64,000 nucleotides of DNA, taken from positions 1-64,000 of IMG/VR virus record IMGVR_UViG_3300033146_005954; one strand, 5' to 3'. The position numbers were made by a program, and so were the translations under genes. This DNA comes from a virus. Below, one piece after another: positions 43,768 through 52,430 of the stretch (positions are counted from its first letter, which is position 1; each line of letters starts with the position of its first letter). The notes under the pieces were generated by a model. It saw nothing but the letters and a program-made list of their open reading frames with translations, ran no database searches and was not told the DNA's origin.

Positions 43768-45087
43768 ATGTCTGAAAATTTAAAATTTGCTACTCAAAAA
43801 TTAGAACCTTTAATATTAAATAATTGTATATTAAACCCATCTTATTTTCTGAAATTTAAAAAATACTTACAGACAGAAAAAGATAAAACATATTTTAATG
43901 ATAAAAAATATCAAATGATTTTTAATATATTAGCAAAATATTATGATAGATTTCAAAAACTTCCCGTAAAAGAAACTTTTGAAATAATAACTGAAAAACT
44001 ATCAAAAGATGATTTAGAGTTAAAAATGTATTATACTTCTATTATAAATAATATGTATTTAAAACAAGAAATAGATAATGATTTTTTAATGGAAGAAACA
44101 GCCAAATTTATTAAAGAAGCAAGAGTCTATGAAGCTTTGATGAATTCTCAAAACTTAATTGAAAAACAAGATTTTTCAAAAATAGTTTCCGAAATGGAGG
44201 AAGCTGTAAGAGTTAATTTTGATACAGATTTTGGAATATCTATTAAAGAAGTTGGAGAAGTTTTTAGACAAATAGATTTAACTGAAAATGTAAAAGTAGT
44301 TAGTAGTGGGTATTCAGCTTTTGACAGTATAATAGGTGGAGGTTTTAAACCAAAAAATCTATATGTTTTATCAGCTCTTCCAGGTTATGGTAAAACATTA
44401 TTTAAAGGTAATATAGCCTTAAATATGGTTTTGCAAGGATATAAAGTAGTTTATTATTCTATGGAAATGTCTGTTTCTCAAATGATGACAAGATATTATC
44501 AAAATATAATTAATGTGTCAAAAACAGAACTTATAATTCATGAAGAAGAAAGTAAAGAATTGCTAAATAAAAAACTTAATTTAATAGAAGGTGATTTAAT
44601 ATTAAAAGAATATAACTCAAATTCTGTTTCTTCAAATGATATAATGGCTCATTTGAGAGATTTAAAAACTTATGAAAATTTCATACCAGATATCGTATTT
44701 GTTGATTATATTATGATTATGCTTCCAAACTCATATAATAAAGACGCAAGTATGTATGAAAAATATAATGATGTAGCTATAGAGTTGAGAAATATAGGAA
44801 AAGAATTTGATATTCCAATAGTTTCCTCTATTCAAATAAATAGAGAAGGAATGGATGATAAGGGTGGAACTAAATCGTCTGTCTCATCTAAAGCGCTTGC
44901 TGGAAGTAGAGGAGTTTTAGATACAGCTGATGGATTATTTATAATTGGAGCATCAAAGAAAGAAAAAGAAAAGAATTTATTTAAGTTAATAACAGATAAA
45001 AACAGGCATGGTCCAACAGACACAATTGTTAATTTTGAAATAGATTATGATCACATGAGAATAAATGAAAAGAGTGTAATGAATTAA
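43768..45087 (+). CDS. 41: Replicative DNA helicase (gp41/DnaB family)
   Basis: 439 aa (T4 gp41 is 475). N-terminal helical domain 1-150. The RecA-like motor has SALPGYGKTLFKGNIALNM (Walker A near 207), YYSMEMSVSQMMTRYY, IVFVDYIMIM (Walker B), PIVSSIQINREG (sensor Gln) and LAGSRGVLDTAD, DKNRHGPTDT. It unwinds the fork 5'-3' on the lagging strand and pairs with the primase at 40963. Confidence 0.88.
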   Translation: MSENLKFATQKLEPLILNNCILNPSYFLKFKKYLQTEKDKTYFNDKKYQMIFNILAKYYDRFQKLPVKETFEIITEKLSKDDLELKMYYTSIINNMYLKQEIDNDFLMEETAKFIKEARVYEALMNSQNLIEKQDFSKIVSEMEEAVRVNFDTDFGISIKEVGEVFRQIDLTENVKVVSSGYSAFDSIIGGGFKPKNLYVLSALPGYGKTLFKGNIALNMVLQGYKVVYYSMEMSVSQMMTRYYQNIINVSKTELIIHEEESKELLNKKLNLIEGDLILKEYNSNSVSSNDIMAHLRDLKTYENFIPDIVFVDYIMIMLPNSYNKDASMYEKYNDVAIELRNIGKEFDIPIVSSIQINREGMDDKGGTKSSVSSKALAGSRGVLDTADGLFIIGASKKEKEKNLFKLITDKNRHGPTDTIVNFEIDYDHMRINEKSVMN

Positions 45088-45992
45088 TGAAACGAGAGGA
45101 GTTTATATCTAAAGCAAATAAAATATATAATAATAAATATGATTATTCTAAAGTAAAATATATAAACAATAAAACAAAAGTTGAAATAATATGTAAAATA
45201 CATGGTTCTTTCTTTAAAGAGCCAAGTAGTTTTTTAAAAGGAGTTGAATGTAATATTTGTAAAAAAAATAAAATAAGAGAAAATGAAAAAGAAAAATTTA
45301 TTTTAAAAGCAAATAAAATATATAATAATAAATATGATTATTCTAAAGTAAAATATATAAACAATAAAACAAAAGTAGAAATAATATGTAAAACACATGG
45401 ATCTTTTTTTCAAAAACCAAATGATCATTTGATGAAACATGAGTGCCCATCTTGCTCTTTAGAAAAAAACAAAGACACTTTTAAATTAGGTAAAAATAAA
45501 TTTATATACAAGTCAAACAAAATACATAGAAATAAATATGATTATTCAAAAGTGGTATATGTTAATAGCAGGACAGCTATTAATATAATCTGTCCTATTC
45601 ATGGGTCTTTTTTTCAGAAACCTCATGAACATTTAAGAGGTCATGGATGTAGGTTGTGCAATACACATTCAAAAAATGAAGAAAATATTTATTACTTATT
45701 AAAAGACAATAATATTAATTTTGATTCTGAAAAAACATTTGATGATTGTATAGATAAGAGAAAATTGCCTTTTGATTTTTATTTACCAGAACATAATACT
45801 TTAATTGAATATGATGGGAAGCAACACTATGAATCAATAGATTTTTTTGGAGGAGAAAAAGCATTTATTAAAAGACAATTACATGATAAAATGAAGAATG
45901 AATATGCTAAAAATAAAGGAATTAGTTTAATTAGAATTCCTTATTGGAAGGATGAAATAAAAGAAGTAAGTAGTTTCTTAAAAAATCATTGA
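45087..45992 (+). CDS. Endonuclease with three DUF723-type zinc modules
   Basis: 301 aa. Three modules (FI.KANKIYNNKYDYSKVKY ... IICKIHGSFF, with C..C after each). The nuclease domain is LPFDFYLPEHNTLIEYDGKQ then HYES, and SLIRIPYWKDE. The first two modules are nearly identical at DNA level (45108-45200 and 45309-45400), a recent internal duplication. It begins directly at the helicase stop (TAATGA) with no promoter of its own and is followed by a promoter. An insertion after the helicase gene is inferred. Confidence 0.75.
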   Translation: MKREEFISKANKIYNNKYDYSKVKYINNKTKVEIICKIHGSFFKEPSSFLKGVECNICKKNKIRENEKEKFILKANKIYNNKYDYSKVKYINNKTKVEIICKTHGSFFQKPNDHLMKHECPSCSLEKNKDTFKLGKNKFIYKSNKIHRNKYDYSKVVYVNSRTAINIICPIHGSFFQKPHEHLRGHGCRLCNTHSKNEENIYYLLKDNNINFDSEKTFDDCIDKRKLPFDFYLPEHNTLIEYDGKQHYESIDFFGGEKAFIKRQLHDKMKNEYAKNKGISLIRIPYWKDEIKEVSSFLKNH

Positions 45993-46017
45993 CAAAATTT
46001 ATTAAATGTGATATAAT
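45989..46017 (+). promoter_or_regulatory. Early promoter
   Basis: TTGACA (45989-45994), 17 bases, TATAAT (46012-46017). The -35 overlaps the endonuclease stop codon. Confidence 0.85.
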
Positions 46018-46034
46018 AAATTAAAGGAAAAGAA

Positions 46035-46316
46035 ATGGTAATAGAAAGAGAAAAAGAGAGAGAAGTTGTAAAGGTAGATGTTCATAAATTAAGTATAAAT
46101 GTAAAAACAAGGGATAGTTTTTCTTGTTCATTATATGATAAAGAAAATAATAAAATAAAAGAATATATAGGATATGTTCCTGATTTTATGCCAGAAGAAC
46201 ACTATGGGGATTATTTAATGTTAGATATAGACATAGATACTGGACAAATTATGAATTGGAATGTTACAAAAAAACAGATAGAATATTTCATTAAAGGAGA
46301 GGAAAATGATTTATAA
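46035..46316 (+). CDS. Conserved phage protein (93 aa)
   Basis: 93 aa. YVPDFMPEEHYGDYLMLDID followed by IDTGQIMNW is a conserved segment I associate with hypothetical phage/bacterial proteins (PDF.P..HYGDY..L.ID..TG.I.NW). An acidic domain of unknown function. AAAGGAAAAGAA precedes it. Confidence 0.6.
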   Translation: MVIEREKEREVVKVDVHKLSINVKTRDSFSCSLYDKENNKIKEYIGYVPDFMPEEHYGDYLMLDIDIDTGQIMNWNVTKKQIEYFIKGEENDL

Positions 46317-46464
46317 AGTAAAATTAAAGGTTGAGGATGAAGTAAAAGATACATCTATTTTAGTAGAAGCAGAAGATGAAAAAAGTGCTTTACAAATTTT
46401 TAAACAACAAAGACTATATGAAAAAGGAATTTCTAAAAAAGATTTTATAGTAGAAAAGGCATGA
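46306..46464 (+). CDS. Small hypothetical protein (52 aa)
   Basis: MIYKVKLKVEDEVKDTSILV to KKDFIVEKA. A beta-alpha-type small fold, GGAGAGGAAA before the ATG, overlapping both neighbours. Not recognised. Confidence 0.5.
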   Translation: MIYKVKLKVEDEVKDTSILVEAEDEKSALQIFKQQRLYEKGISKKDFIVEKA

Positions 46465-46697
46465 AATATATTATAAATGGTGGAAAATATTATGAAGGAC
46501 CTGAAAATAAAGTAGTTGATTTTGAATATAAATCTTTTAGATTATTAGATGATGATGGAATAATATATTTCACTGGATTAGCAGAAGTAGATTTATATGA
46601 TACAGAAGAAGGGTTTGAACCTTTAGATGAAATAGGTGCAGAGTATGGGTGTATTGACATACAGTATTTAGAAGATGGAGAATATGTTTCTTTATGA
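46461..46697 (+). CDS. Acidic hypothetical protein (78 aa)
   Basis: 78 aa, strongly acidic and beta-rich (FRLLDDDGIIYFTGLAEVDL). Coupled by ATGA overlap on both sides. Such small acidic phage proteins often bind host proteins, but this one is not recognised. Confidence 0.5.
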   Translation: MKYIINGGKYYEGPENKVVDFEYKSFRLLDDDGIIYFTGLAEVDLYDTEEGFEPLDEIGAEYGCIDIQYLEDGEYVSL

Positions 46698-46891
46698 AAG
46701 ATGAAGAATTGTTTAAATTATTAAAAGATAAAAAAATTTTAAAAGCAGGGCAAAAAAATAATATTTTATATATAGAAACAGAAGATGAAGTATATGAAAC
46801 ATCTAATAATTTTCTGACAATATATGAAGTATATGCCTCTTTAAGTAGATATAGAGATCCTATATGGGGAATAAGAGAGAAGGTTGCTTAA
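46694..46891 (+). CDS. Small hypothetical protein (65 aa)
   Basis: 65 aa, MKDEELFKLLKDKKILKAGQ with a beta-hairpin-like middle. Coupled to its neighbours. Not recognised. Confidence 0.45.
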   Translation: MKDEELFKLLKDKKILKAGQKNNILYIETEDEVYETSNNFLTIYEVYASLSRYRDPIWGIREKVA

Positions 46892-47292
46892 TGAAAAATG
46901 AAGATCCTTTATTTAATATCAGTGATAATATATTAAATTTAGATAATTTTGAGTTAATTGATAAATTCAAAAAAATTTGTCAATTAAAAGTAGATTTAAA
47001 AAATGAAAAATTAGTTTTTGAAAAAGAAGAAATTTATTTATACAAAGAGGGATTAGTTTATTTATTCATAATAGATAATAATATAATTAAAATAGGAAGC
47101 ACTATAAAGTCTATTAAGGATAGGTTGATTTCTTATAACTCTGGAAAAAAAAGTTATAGGAAATCAGGAACTTGTTCAACTACTAATTATTTCGTTTTAC
47201 AAACTTTAATAAATTTAAATAAAAATATAGATGTTTACGCTTTGTTTATGGATAATATAAAAATAGATGTTTTTGGGGAAATAAAAAAATAA
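46891..47292 (+). CDS. GIY-YIG-like nuclease, truncated by a frameshift at A7
   Basis: 133 aa from the ATG at 46891 (TAATG overlap). VYLFIIDNNIIKIGSTIKSI followed by KDRLISYNSG matches the GIY-YIG/T5orf172 core (VYL......KIG.....R...Y..G). The frame stops after FGEIKK at an A AAA AAA T run. In the -1 frame the sequence continues ISVPPKIFEKEILKKLKKKG then LMPILCTQT to a stop at 47376-47378, as the C terminus of this family does. Either a programmed -1 shift or a broken gene. Confidence 0.6.
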   Translation: MKNEDPLFNISDNILNLDNFELIDKFKKICQLKVDLKNEKLVFEKEEIYLYKEGLVYLFIIDNNIIKIGSTIKSIKDRLISYNSGKKSYRKSGTCSTTNYFVLQTLINLNKNIDVYALFMDNIKIDVFGEIKK

Positions 47293-47362
47293 GTGTTCCT
47301 CCTAAGATATTTGAAAAAGAAATTTTAAAAAAACTTAAAAAGAAAGGACTAATGCCTATATT

Positions 47363-48559
47363 ATGTACACAGACTTAAAAAATAAATTAGATTTATTAAA
47401 TAAAGACTTATCTCATTTTGAAAACAGTAATGATATTTGTACTCCTATGGATTGTGTAGAAGAAATGGTTGATAAAATTCCAAATGAATTGTGGGAAAGG
47501 GAAGATATTTCTATTTTAGATCCTTGTGCTGGAAATGGAAATTTTCCAGCTTATATTTTAACAAAATTGAAAAATAAGTTTATTTTGGATTGTAATGAAA
47601 TAAATCCCGTTAGAATAAAAAATATAAAAAAATATATTAAAGCAAATATAATAGAAAAAGACTTTTTTGAATTTAAAGATAAAGAATATGACTTAATAAT
47701 AGCGAATCCTCCATATGCTTTATTTACTAATGGAAAAAGAACAGCAAAAAATCATAGTGTTTCAAAAGATTTTGTGAAAAAATCATTGGGTCTTTTAAAA
47801 GAAAATGGATATTTAGTTTTTATAATACCTGATAATTGGATGAGTTTAAGTGATAGAAATGATTTAGCAAATATATTAAGTAATTATCAATTTATATATT
47901 TAAACATACATGATATAAAAAAATATTTTCCTTCAGTAGGAAGTAGTTTTACTTATTTTATAGTAAAAAAAACAATGAATAAAAAAAGTTTTATTGTTAA
48001 AAATGGATATAAATTAAAAACAACAGATGAAGTATTTTTACCAAAAGTAAAAAATATTCCATTATACTTAAACAATAAAGTTTTGTCAATTATTGACAAA
48101 ACTTTAAACAACTCAAGTGAAAAATTTAGAATAGAGACAACATCATATTTGCATAAACATACAAAGAAAGAGTTTTTAAATAATTCAAAGACGGATACAT
48201 TTAAGTATAAAATAATACATACTCCTTCTCAAATAGTATATAGTAAAATAGAACATAAATTTCAGAAAGGATATAAAGTATTTATAGGATTAACTTCATA
48301 TTATAAAGTCTTTATAGATGATTGTGGAATGACTCAAAGTATTGCTTTTATTAGAGTTAATGATATTAAAGAAGCAAATTATATAAAAAATATATTAGAA
48401 CATCCTTTATATGTTTTTTTAAATAATATACATAGATATGGGAATTTTAATAATATAAGAATATTACAAAAATTTCCTATCCCAAAAAATGAAAATATTT
48501 ATGAAAATTTTAATATATCAAAAGATGAGATTAATTTAATTAATAAATTTAATAATTGA
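47363..48559 (+). CDS. DNA N6-adenine methyltransferase (orphan)
   Basis: 398 aa. ILDPCAGNGNFPAYIL (SAM-binding FxGxG-type, 51-66), then IIANPPYALF (115-118 NPPY, catalytic) followed by LKENGYLVFIIPDNWMS, the layout of Eco57I/TaqI-class N6-adenine methyltransferases. The C-terminal target-recognition region is variable. There is no adjacent restriction enzyme, so protection of phage DNA against host restriction or regulation is inferred. Confidence 0.8.
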   Translation: MYTDLKNKLDLLNKDLSHFENSNDICTPMDCVEEMVDKIPNELWEREDISILDPCAGNGNFPAYILTKLKNKFILDCNEINPVRIKNIKKYIKANIIEKDFFEFKDKEYDLIIANPPYALFTNGKRTAKNHSVSKDFVKKSLGLLKENGYLVFIIPDNWMSLSDRNDLANILSNYQFIYLNIHDIKKYFPSVGSSFTYFIVKKTMNKKSFIVKNGYKLKTTDEVFLPKVKNIPLYLNNKVLSIIDKTLNNSSEKFRIETTSYLHKHTKKEFLNNSKTDTFKYKIIHTPSQIVYSKIEHKFQKGYKVFIGLTSYYKVFIDDCGMTQSIAFIRVNDIKEANYIKNILEHPLYVFLNNIHRYGNFNNIRILQKFPIPKNENIYENFNISKDEINLINKFNN

Positions 48560-48608
48560 CAAAACTTATTAAATATGTTATACTATAGGAAACTATAGTA
48601 TTTTTTTT
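48556..48608 (+). promoter_or_regulatory. Promoter whose -10 is part of a terminator hairpin
   Basis: TTGACA (48556-48561), 17 bases, TATACT (48579-48584). ATACTATAG-GAAA-CTATAGTAT (48580-48601) followed by a T run can terminate transcripts from the methyltransferase gene. The stem includes most of the -10. Confidence 0.75.
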
Positions 48609-48618
48609 GGAGGATAAA

Positions 48619-48894
48619 ATGTTTAAATTGGGTGATAAAGTAATTCCGAAAAGTAAGTTGTTTCATGAAAGTATTAAATCTTATTTGAAATATTCAAGTA
48701 ATGATATTTCTAATTTTTTAAAAGAACATGGATTTCTATATTTTTCAAGTTATGATGCAAATTGTTATGAGGGAGTAGCTGTTTTAGTATCTTCTCCATT
48801 AGAAAAAAACACTGGTGATTTTTTTAAAATAGAAGGATTAAAGAAGTTTCAAGAAGTTGATGAATTAGGAAATTATTTATTGGAGTATGTATGA
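48619..48894 (+). CDS. Hypothetical protein (91 aa)
   Basis: 91 aa from the ATG at 48619, set by TTTGGAGGATAAA. FKLGDKVIPKSKLF is an SH3-like opening. The rest is alpha/beta (EHGFLYFSSYDANCYEGVAV). Coupled by ATGA to the nucleotidyltransferase downstream. Not recognised. Confidence 0.5.
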   Translation: MFKLGDKVIPKSKLFHESIKSYLKYSSNDISNFLKEHGFLYFSSYDANCYEGVAVLVSSPLEKNTGDFFKIEGLKKFQEVDELGNYLLEYV

Positions 48895-49829
48895 CAATTT
48901 TTAAAACATTAACAGGATCTCATTTATATGGATTGAATACAGATACATCAGATATAGATTATTTATCTGTTTATCTCCCTGATAAAAAAGATATTTTTGG
49001 ATTAAATACAAAAGATTTTATAAACTTATCTACTAATAAAAATACTAAAAATACTGTAAATGATATAGATGAAATGTCTTATAGTTTAAAAAAATATTTA
49101 AAATTATTATTAAAAAATAATCCTAATATAATAGAAACTCTATATAGTAGAGGAAAAAATTTAATAACATTAGATCCTATATTTGAATATTTATATATAA
49201 ATAAAAACAAAATAGTTTCTAAAAAAGTATATACTACTTTTTTAGGGTATGCTAAAAGTCAAAAAGATAAATTATTAAATAAAAGTTTAAGATTTAATAA
49301 TTTAACTAAAGCAATAAAAGATATTGAAATAAAATATAATAAATTATTAAATACTAAATATAAATTAACAGAAGAAGATAGTATATATTTTAATACAATT
49401 TTAAAATATTATAAAGGAACAAAAAATAATACAAATTCATTTCATAAAGGAATGTATTTAGATGAAATATATTCTTTAGTTTTAAGAGAAGTTAATTTAT
49501 ATGGATGGAGAGTTAAAACCCCTGAATTTACTATGTATGGCTTAGATTTAAAATTTGCATACCATTTAGTAAGGATGGTTGGTGAAGCTAAAATGTTATT
49601 AGAATATGGAAAAATTGTTTATCCTATTAAAGGAGATTTAAAAACTCAAATAGTAGATATAAGAGAGGGAAAACTTAACTTAAATGAAATATTAGAATTA
49701 ACAGATTATTATGAAAATGAAATAAATAAATTATATAAAACAAGTTGGTTAATTAATGAGCCAGATTATGAATGGTTTAATGATTGGCTAATAGATGTTA
49801 TGATGAATTATGTAAAGGAGATGATATGA
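48891..49829 (+). CDS. RlaP-like nucleotidyltransferase
   Basis: 312 aa. GSHLYGLNTDTSDIDYLSVY (9-28) is the polymerase-beta-type nucleotidyltransferase motif (GS.LYG..T..SD.D), followed by a long helical domain with HLVRMVGEAKMLLEYGKIVY. This matches the RlaP family linked to RNA repair and ligation. With PNK (56106) and RNA ligase (63301) it could form an RNA repair set against host anticodon nucleases. The substrate is unproven. Confidence 0.75.
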   Translation: MTIFKTLTGSHLYGLNTDTSDIDYLSVYLPDKKDIFGLNTKDFINLSTNKNTKNTVNDIDEMSYSLKKYLKLLLKNNPNIIETLYSRGKNLITLDPIFEYLYINKNKIVSKKVYTTFLGYAKSQKDKLLNKSLRFNNLTKAIKDIEIKYNKLLNTKYKLTEEDSIYFNTILKYYKGTKNNTNSFHKGMYLDEIYSLVLREVNLYGWRVKTPEFTMYGLDLKFAYHLVRMVGEAKMLLEYGKIVYPIKGDLKTQIVDIREGKLNLNEILELTDYYENEINKLYKTSWLINEPDYEWFNDWLIDVMMNYVKEMI

Positions 49830-51664
49830 GTTTGGAAGAAGAAGTTATTTATCATATGGATAAATATTATAATTTTACCCCTGAAATAAGTGATAAAGAA
49901 TTTGATAAGTTAGTTGAGTTATTGAAAATTCAAAACCCTGATAGTAAATTATTGAAAGAAGTAGGGGAAACTTCTTGGGAAGGGTTTGAAAAAGCAGAAC
50001 ATTTAATGGTGATGGGGAGTCAAGATAAATTAAACTCTTTTGATGAAATTGATGATTGGATTAGAGTAAAGAATATTAAATTTCCTGTCATAGTAGAACA
50101 CAAATTAGATGGTTTATCAGTTGAATTACAATATAAAAAAGGCGCTTTAAAAAAATGTTTAACAAGAGGAAATTCTGTAACGGGAGATAATATTACCTCT
50201 AATGTTATTAAAATGGGGGATGTTGTTTATTTATTAAATGATGAAACATTTACAGGAGCTATTAGAGGAGAAATTGTTTTAACAAGAACTTATTTTAATA
50301 ATTTTTTCCCAGATGCTAAAAACCCTAGGAATATGGCTTCTGGAATTGCTAAAAGAAAAGATGGGGAAGATAGTGAAAAATTAAATGTAGTAGTTTATGA
50401 TGTGTTTGGGAAAGAGTTTAAAACAGAAAGTGAAAAGATAGAGTTTTTACATAATGAAAATTTTAATACAGTTGAAGGTGTTAAATGTAATAATAGAGGA
50501 GAGCTTATATCTATTATTCAATTTATAGAAGAAAATAAAGATACGTTTGAAGTTTCTATTGATGGAATAGTTATTAAGCAAAACTTAATTGTTGAAAGTG
50601 ATTTAAGTAGAAAAAGGCCTGAGTATCAAAGAGCTTATAAATTTGAAGATGAAACAGCTACTACCAAAGTATTAGGGATTGAGTTTAGTAGAAACGGGAT
50701 GAACTACAGCCCTGTGGCTGAGCTTGAACCAGTTGAATTAAATGAAACAATTGTTAAAAGAGCAAGTTTAGCTAATTTAGATAATATTTCTAAATTAGGT
50801 TTAAAATTAGGAGATACTGTTTTAATCAGAAAAGCAAATGAAATAATTCCACAGATTATTTCAGTAATTGAATCTAATAATGGTCCAGAATTAGTTGTCC
50901 CAACTAATTGTAAAGTTTGTAATTCTAAATTAGAAATTACTGGAACAAGAATTTATTGTCCTAATTTAGATTGTTTAGGGAGAAAAAACCATAGAATTGC
51001 TAAATGGATTGAGAAAACAGGGGTTAAAGGTTTTGGTCCAGCCTTAATAGATTATTTATTTTTGAATGAGTTTGTAGAAGATATAATTGATTTATATACA
51101 GTAGATGTAGATTCTGTATTAGAAGCTACTAATTTGAAGAAAGCTACTAAAAAAGCTTTTGAAAATTTATATAAAGTAAAAGAATTAAGTTTAGAAAAAT
51201 TCATATCAGGATTTGATATAGAAGGAATTGGAGAAGGGGTTATTAAATTTGCTATAAAAGCGGGGTATAAAACATTGGATGATATAGTAAATGCTACTAT
51301 AAAAGATTTTGAAAAAATAGAGGGTTTTAGTTCTGTAAGAGCTGAAATATTACATAATGCTTTAAAAGATTTAAAGCAAAGTCTATATGAATTACAAGAA
51401 ATTGTTAAAATAATTGAAGTAAATAACACATCTACTTTAGAAAATAAAAATTTTTGCTTTACAGGAAGTTTGAAAAATATGACAAGGAATGAAGCAAAAG
51501 ATTTGGTTTTAAAAAATGGTGGTAATTTTAAATCGGGTGTGTCTAATACATTAGATTATTTAATAAATAATGATAAAGACAGCAATTCTTCAAAAAATAA
51601 AAAAGCAAAAGAATTATCTATTCCTATTTTAAATGAAGAGGAGTTTATGAAACTATTGACATAA
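49826..51664 (+). CDS. ligA: NAD-dependent DNA ligase
   Basis: 612 aa from the ATG at 49826 (bacterial LigA about 670). Adenylation motif EHKLDGLSVELQY with K93, TRGNSVTGDNIT, NPRNMASGIAKRKDG, SIDGIVIKQN. OB domain (LGDTVLIRKANEIIPQI), four-Cys zinc finger (CKVCNS ... YCPNLDC), helix-hairpin-helix repeats and a C-terminal BRCT domain (KNFCFTGSLKNMTRNEAKDL). It seals nicks, replacing the ATP ligase (gp30) of T4. Start set by AAGGAGATGAT. The family N-terminal NMN domain is abbreviated. Confidence 0.92.
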   Translation: MSLEEEVIYHMDKYYNFTPEISDKEFDKLVELLKIQNPDSKLLKEVGETSWEGFEKAEHLMVMGSQDKLNSFDEIDDWIRVKNIKFPVIVEHKLDGLSVELQYKKGALKKCLTRGNSVTGDNITSNVIKMGDVVYLLNDETFTGAIRGEIVLTRTYFNNFFPDAKNPRNMASGIAKRKDGEDSEKLNVVVYDVFGKEFKTESEKIEFLHNENFNTVEGVKCNNRGELISIIQFIEENKDTFEVSIDGIVIKQNLIVESDLSRKRPEYQRAYKFEDETATTKVLGIEFSRNGMNYSPVAELEPVELNETIVKRASLANLDNISKLGLKLGDTVLIRKANEIIPQIISVIESNNGPELVVPTNCKVCNSKLEITGTRIYCPNLDCLGRKNHRIAKWIEKTGVKGFGPALIDYLFLNEFVEDIIDLYTVDVDSVLEATNLKKATKKAFENLYKVKELSLEKFISGFDIEGIGEGVIKFAIKAGYKTLDDIVNATIKDFEKIEGFSSVRAEILHNALKDLKQSLYELQEIVKIIEVNNTSTLENKNFCFTGSLKNMTRNEAKDLVLKNGGNFKSGVSNTLDYLINNDKDSNSSKNKKAKELSIPILNEEEFMKLLT

Positions 51665-51687
51665 TTTATTAAAAATTATATAATAAA
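51644..51687 (+). repeat. 44-bp promoter-containing direct repeat, copy 1
   Basis: Begins TTTATGAAACTATTGACATA and carries TTGACA (51656-51661), 17 bases, TATAAT (51679-51684). Identical to 52003-52046. It overlaps the ligA 3' end (codons for FMKLLT-stop). Confidence 0.85.
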
Positions 51688-51703
51688 GAAAAGGGGGAAT
51701 AAA

Positions 51704-52009
51704 ATGATAATAAAAATAGATTATCAGGGTGGGGATGTTGTTTCAGACAATCATATAGTTTCTTTTCTTCAAGAAAAATTAAGATTAGGGAAAGATTTTA
51801 CAATAGGTTCTGCTTTGATGTTACATGCTTTAAGGGTGGAAGTAAAATCAGGAAGATATAGAGAAAATTTTTATGTAGAAGGTATTGAAAAATCAGTAGT
51901 AGTTGTAGAATATGAAGATGAATTATATTATATAAAAGAAGATGGGAAAATGGATTGTTATATTCCATCATTATTAGATGAGTTATTAGATAAATTATTA
52001 GATTTATGA
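51704..52009 (+). CDS. Hypothetical protein (101 aa)
   Basis: 101 aa, beta-rich core (VEVKSGRYRENFYVEGIEKS VVVVEYEDELYYI region) and an amphipathic Leu/Asp helix at the C terminus (SLLDELLDKLLDL). AAGGGGGAATAAA precedes it. It lies between the two copies of the duplicated promoter. Not recognised. Confidence 0.5.
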   Translation: MIIKIDYQGGDVVSDNHIVSFLQEKLRLGKDFTIGSALMLHALRVEVKSGRYRENFYVEGIEKSVVVVEYEDELYYIKEDGKMDCYIPSLLDELLDKLLDL

Positions 52010-52046
52010 AACTATTGACATAATTTATTAAAAATTATATAATAAA
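52003..52046 (+). repeat. 44-bp promoter-containing direct repeat, copy 2
   Basis: Identical to 51644-51687, with TTGACA (52015-52020) and TATAAT (52038-52043). It drives the coiled-coil/vWA/PurA-like cluster. Confidence 0.85.
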
Positions 52047-52076
52047 TTAAATTAAAAGAAAATATAGGAGAGAGAA

Positions 52077-52430
52077 ATGAGTGATGAAATAGATTCTGTA
52101 GTAGACAAAAAAGGGGCTTTTTTAAATTCTTTAGTAAGAAATAATAAGCAAATTAGAACAGATCGTGCACAAGCAATTGGAGAAGATACTGAAATTCTTT
52201 ATAAAAGAATGATTGAAGATCTTCAACTTGATATTAAAAGAATGAAAAGAGATCAGGAAAATATGCTTGATCTATCTCCAACAACCGCTCAAAGTTTAGT
52301 TTTAGCAAGTGACTTTAATTCAACAGAGTTTGTTGAAAAAGATATTCAATTAGGTGTGAAAATTAGGAATTTAGAAATTAAATTGGAAATTGCGTCTAAA
52401 AGATATGATTATTTGTTTGGAGGTGTTTAA
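52077..52430 (+). CDS. Conserved coiled-coil phage protein, partner of the vWA gene
   Basis: 117 aa, helical. LSPTTAQSLVLASDFNSTEF followed by VEKDIQLGVKIRNLEIKLEI, which I associate with a conserved phage hypothetical family. Shares TAATGG with the vWA gene start. It may be the ligand or regulator of the vWA protein. AGGAGAGAGAA precedes the ATG. Confidence 0.6.
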   Translation: MSDEIDSVVDKKGAFLNSLVRNNKQIRTDRAQAIGEDTEILYKRMIEDLQLDIKRMKRDQENMLDLSPTTAQSLVLASDFNSTEFVEKDIQLGVKIRNLEIKLEIASKRYDYLFGGV

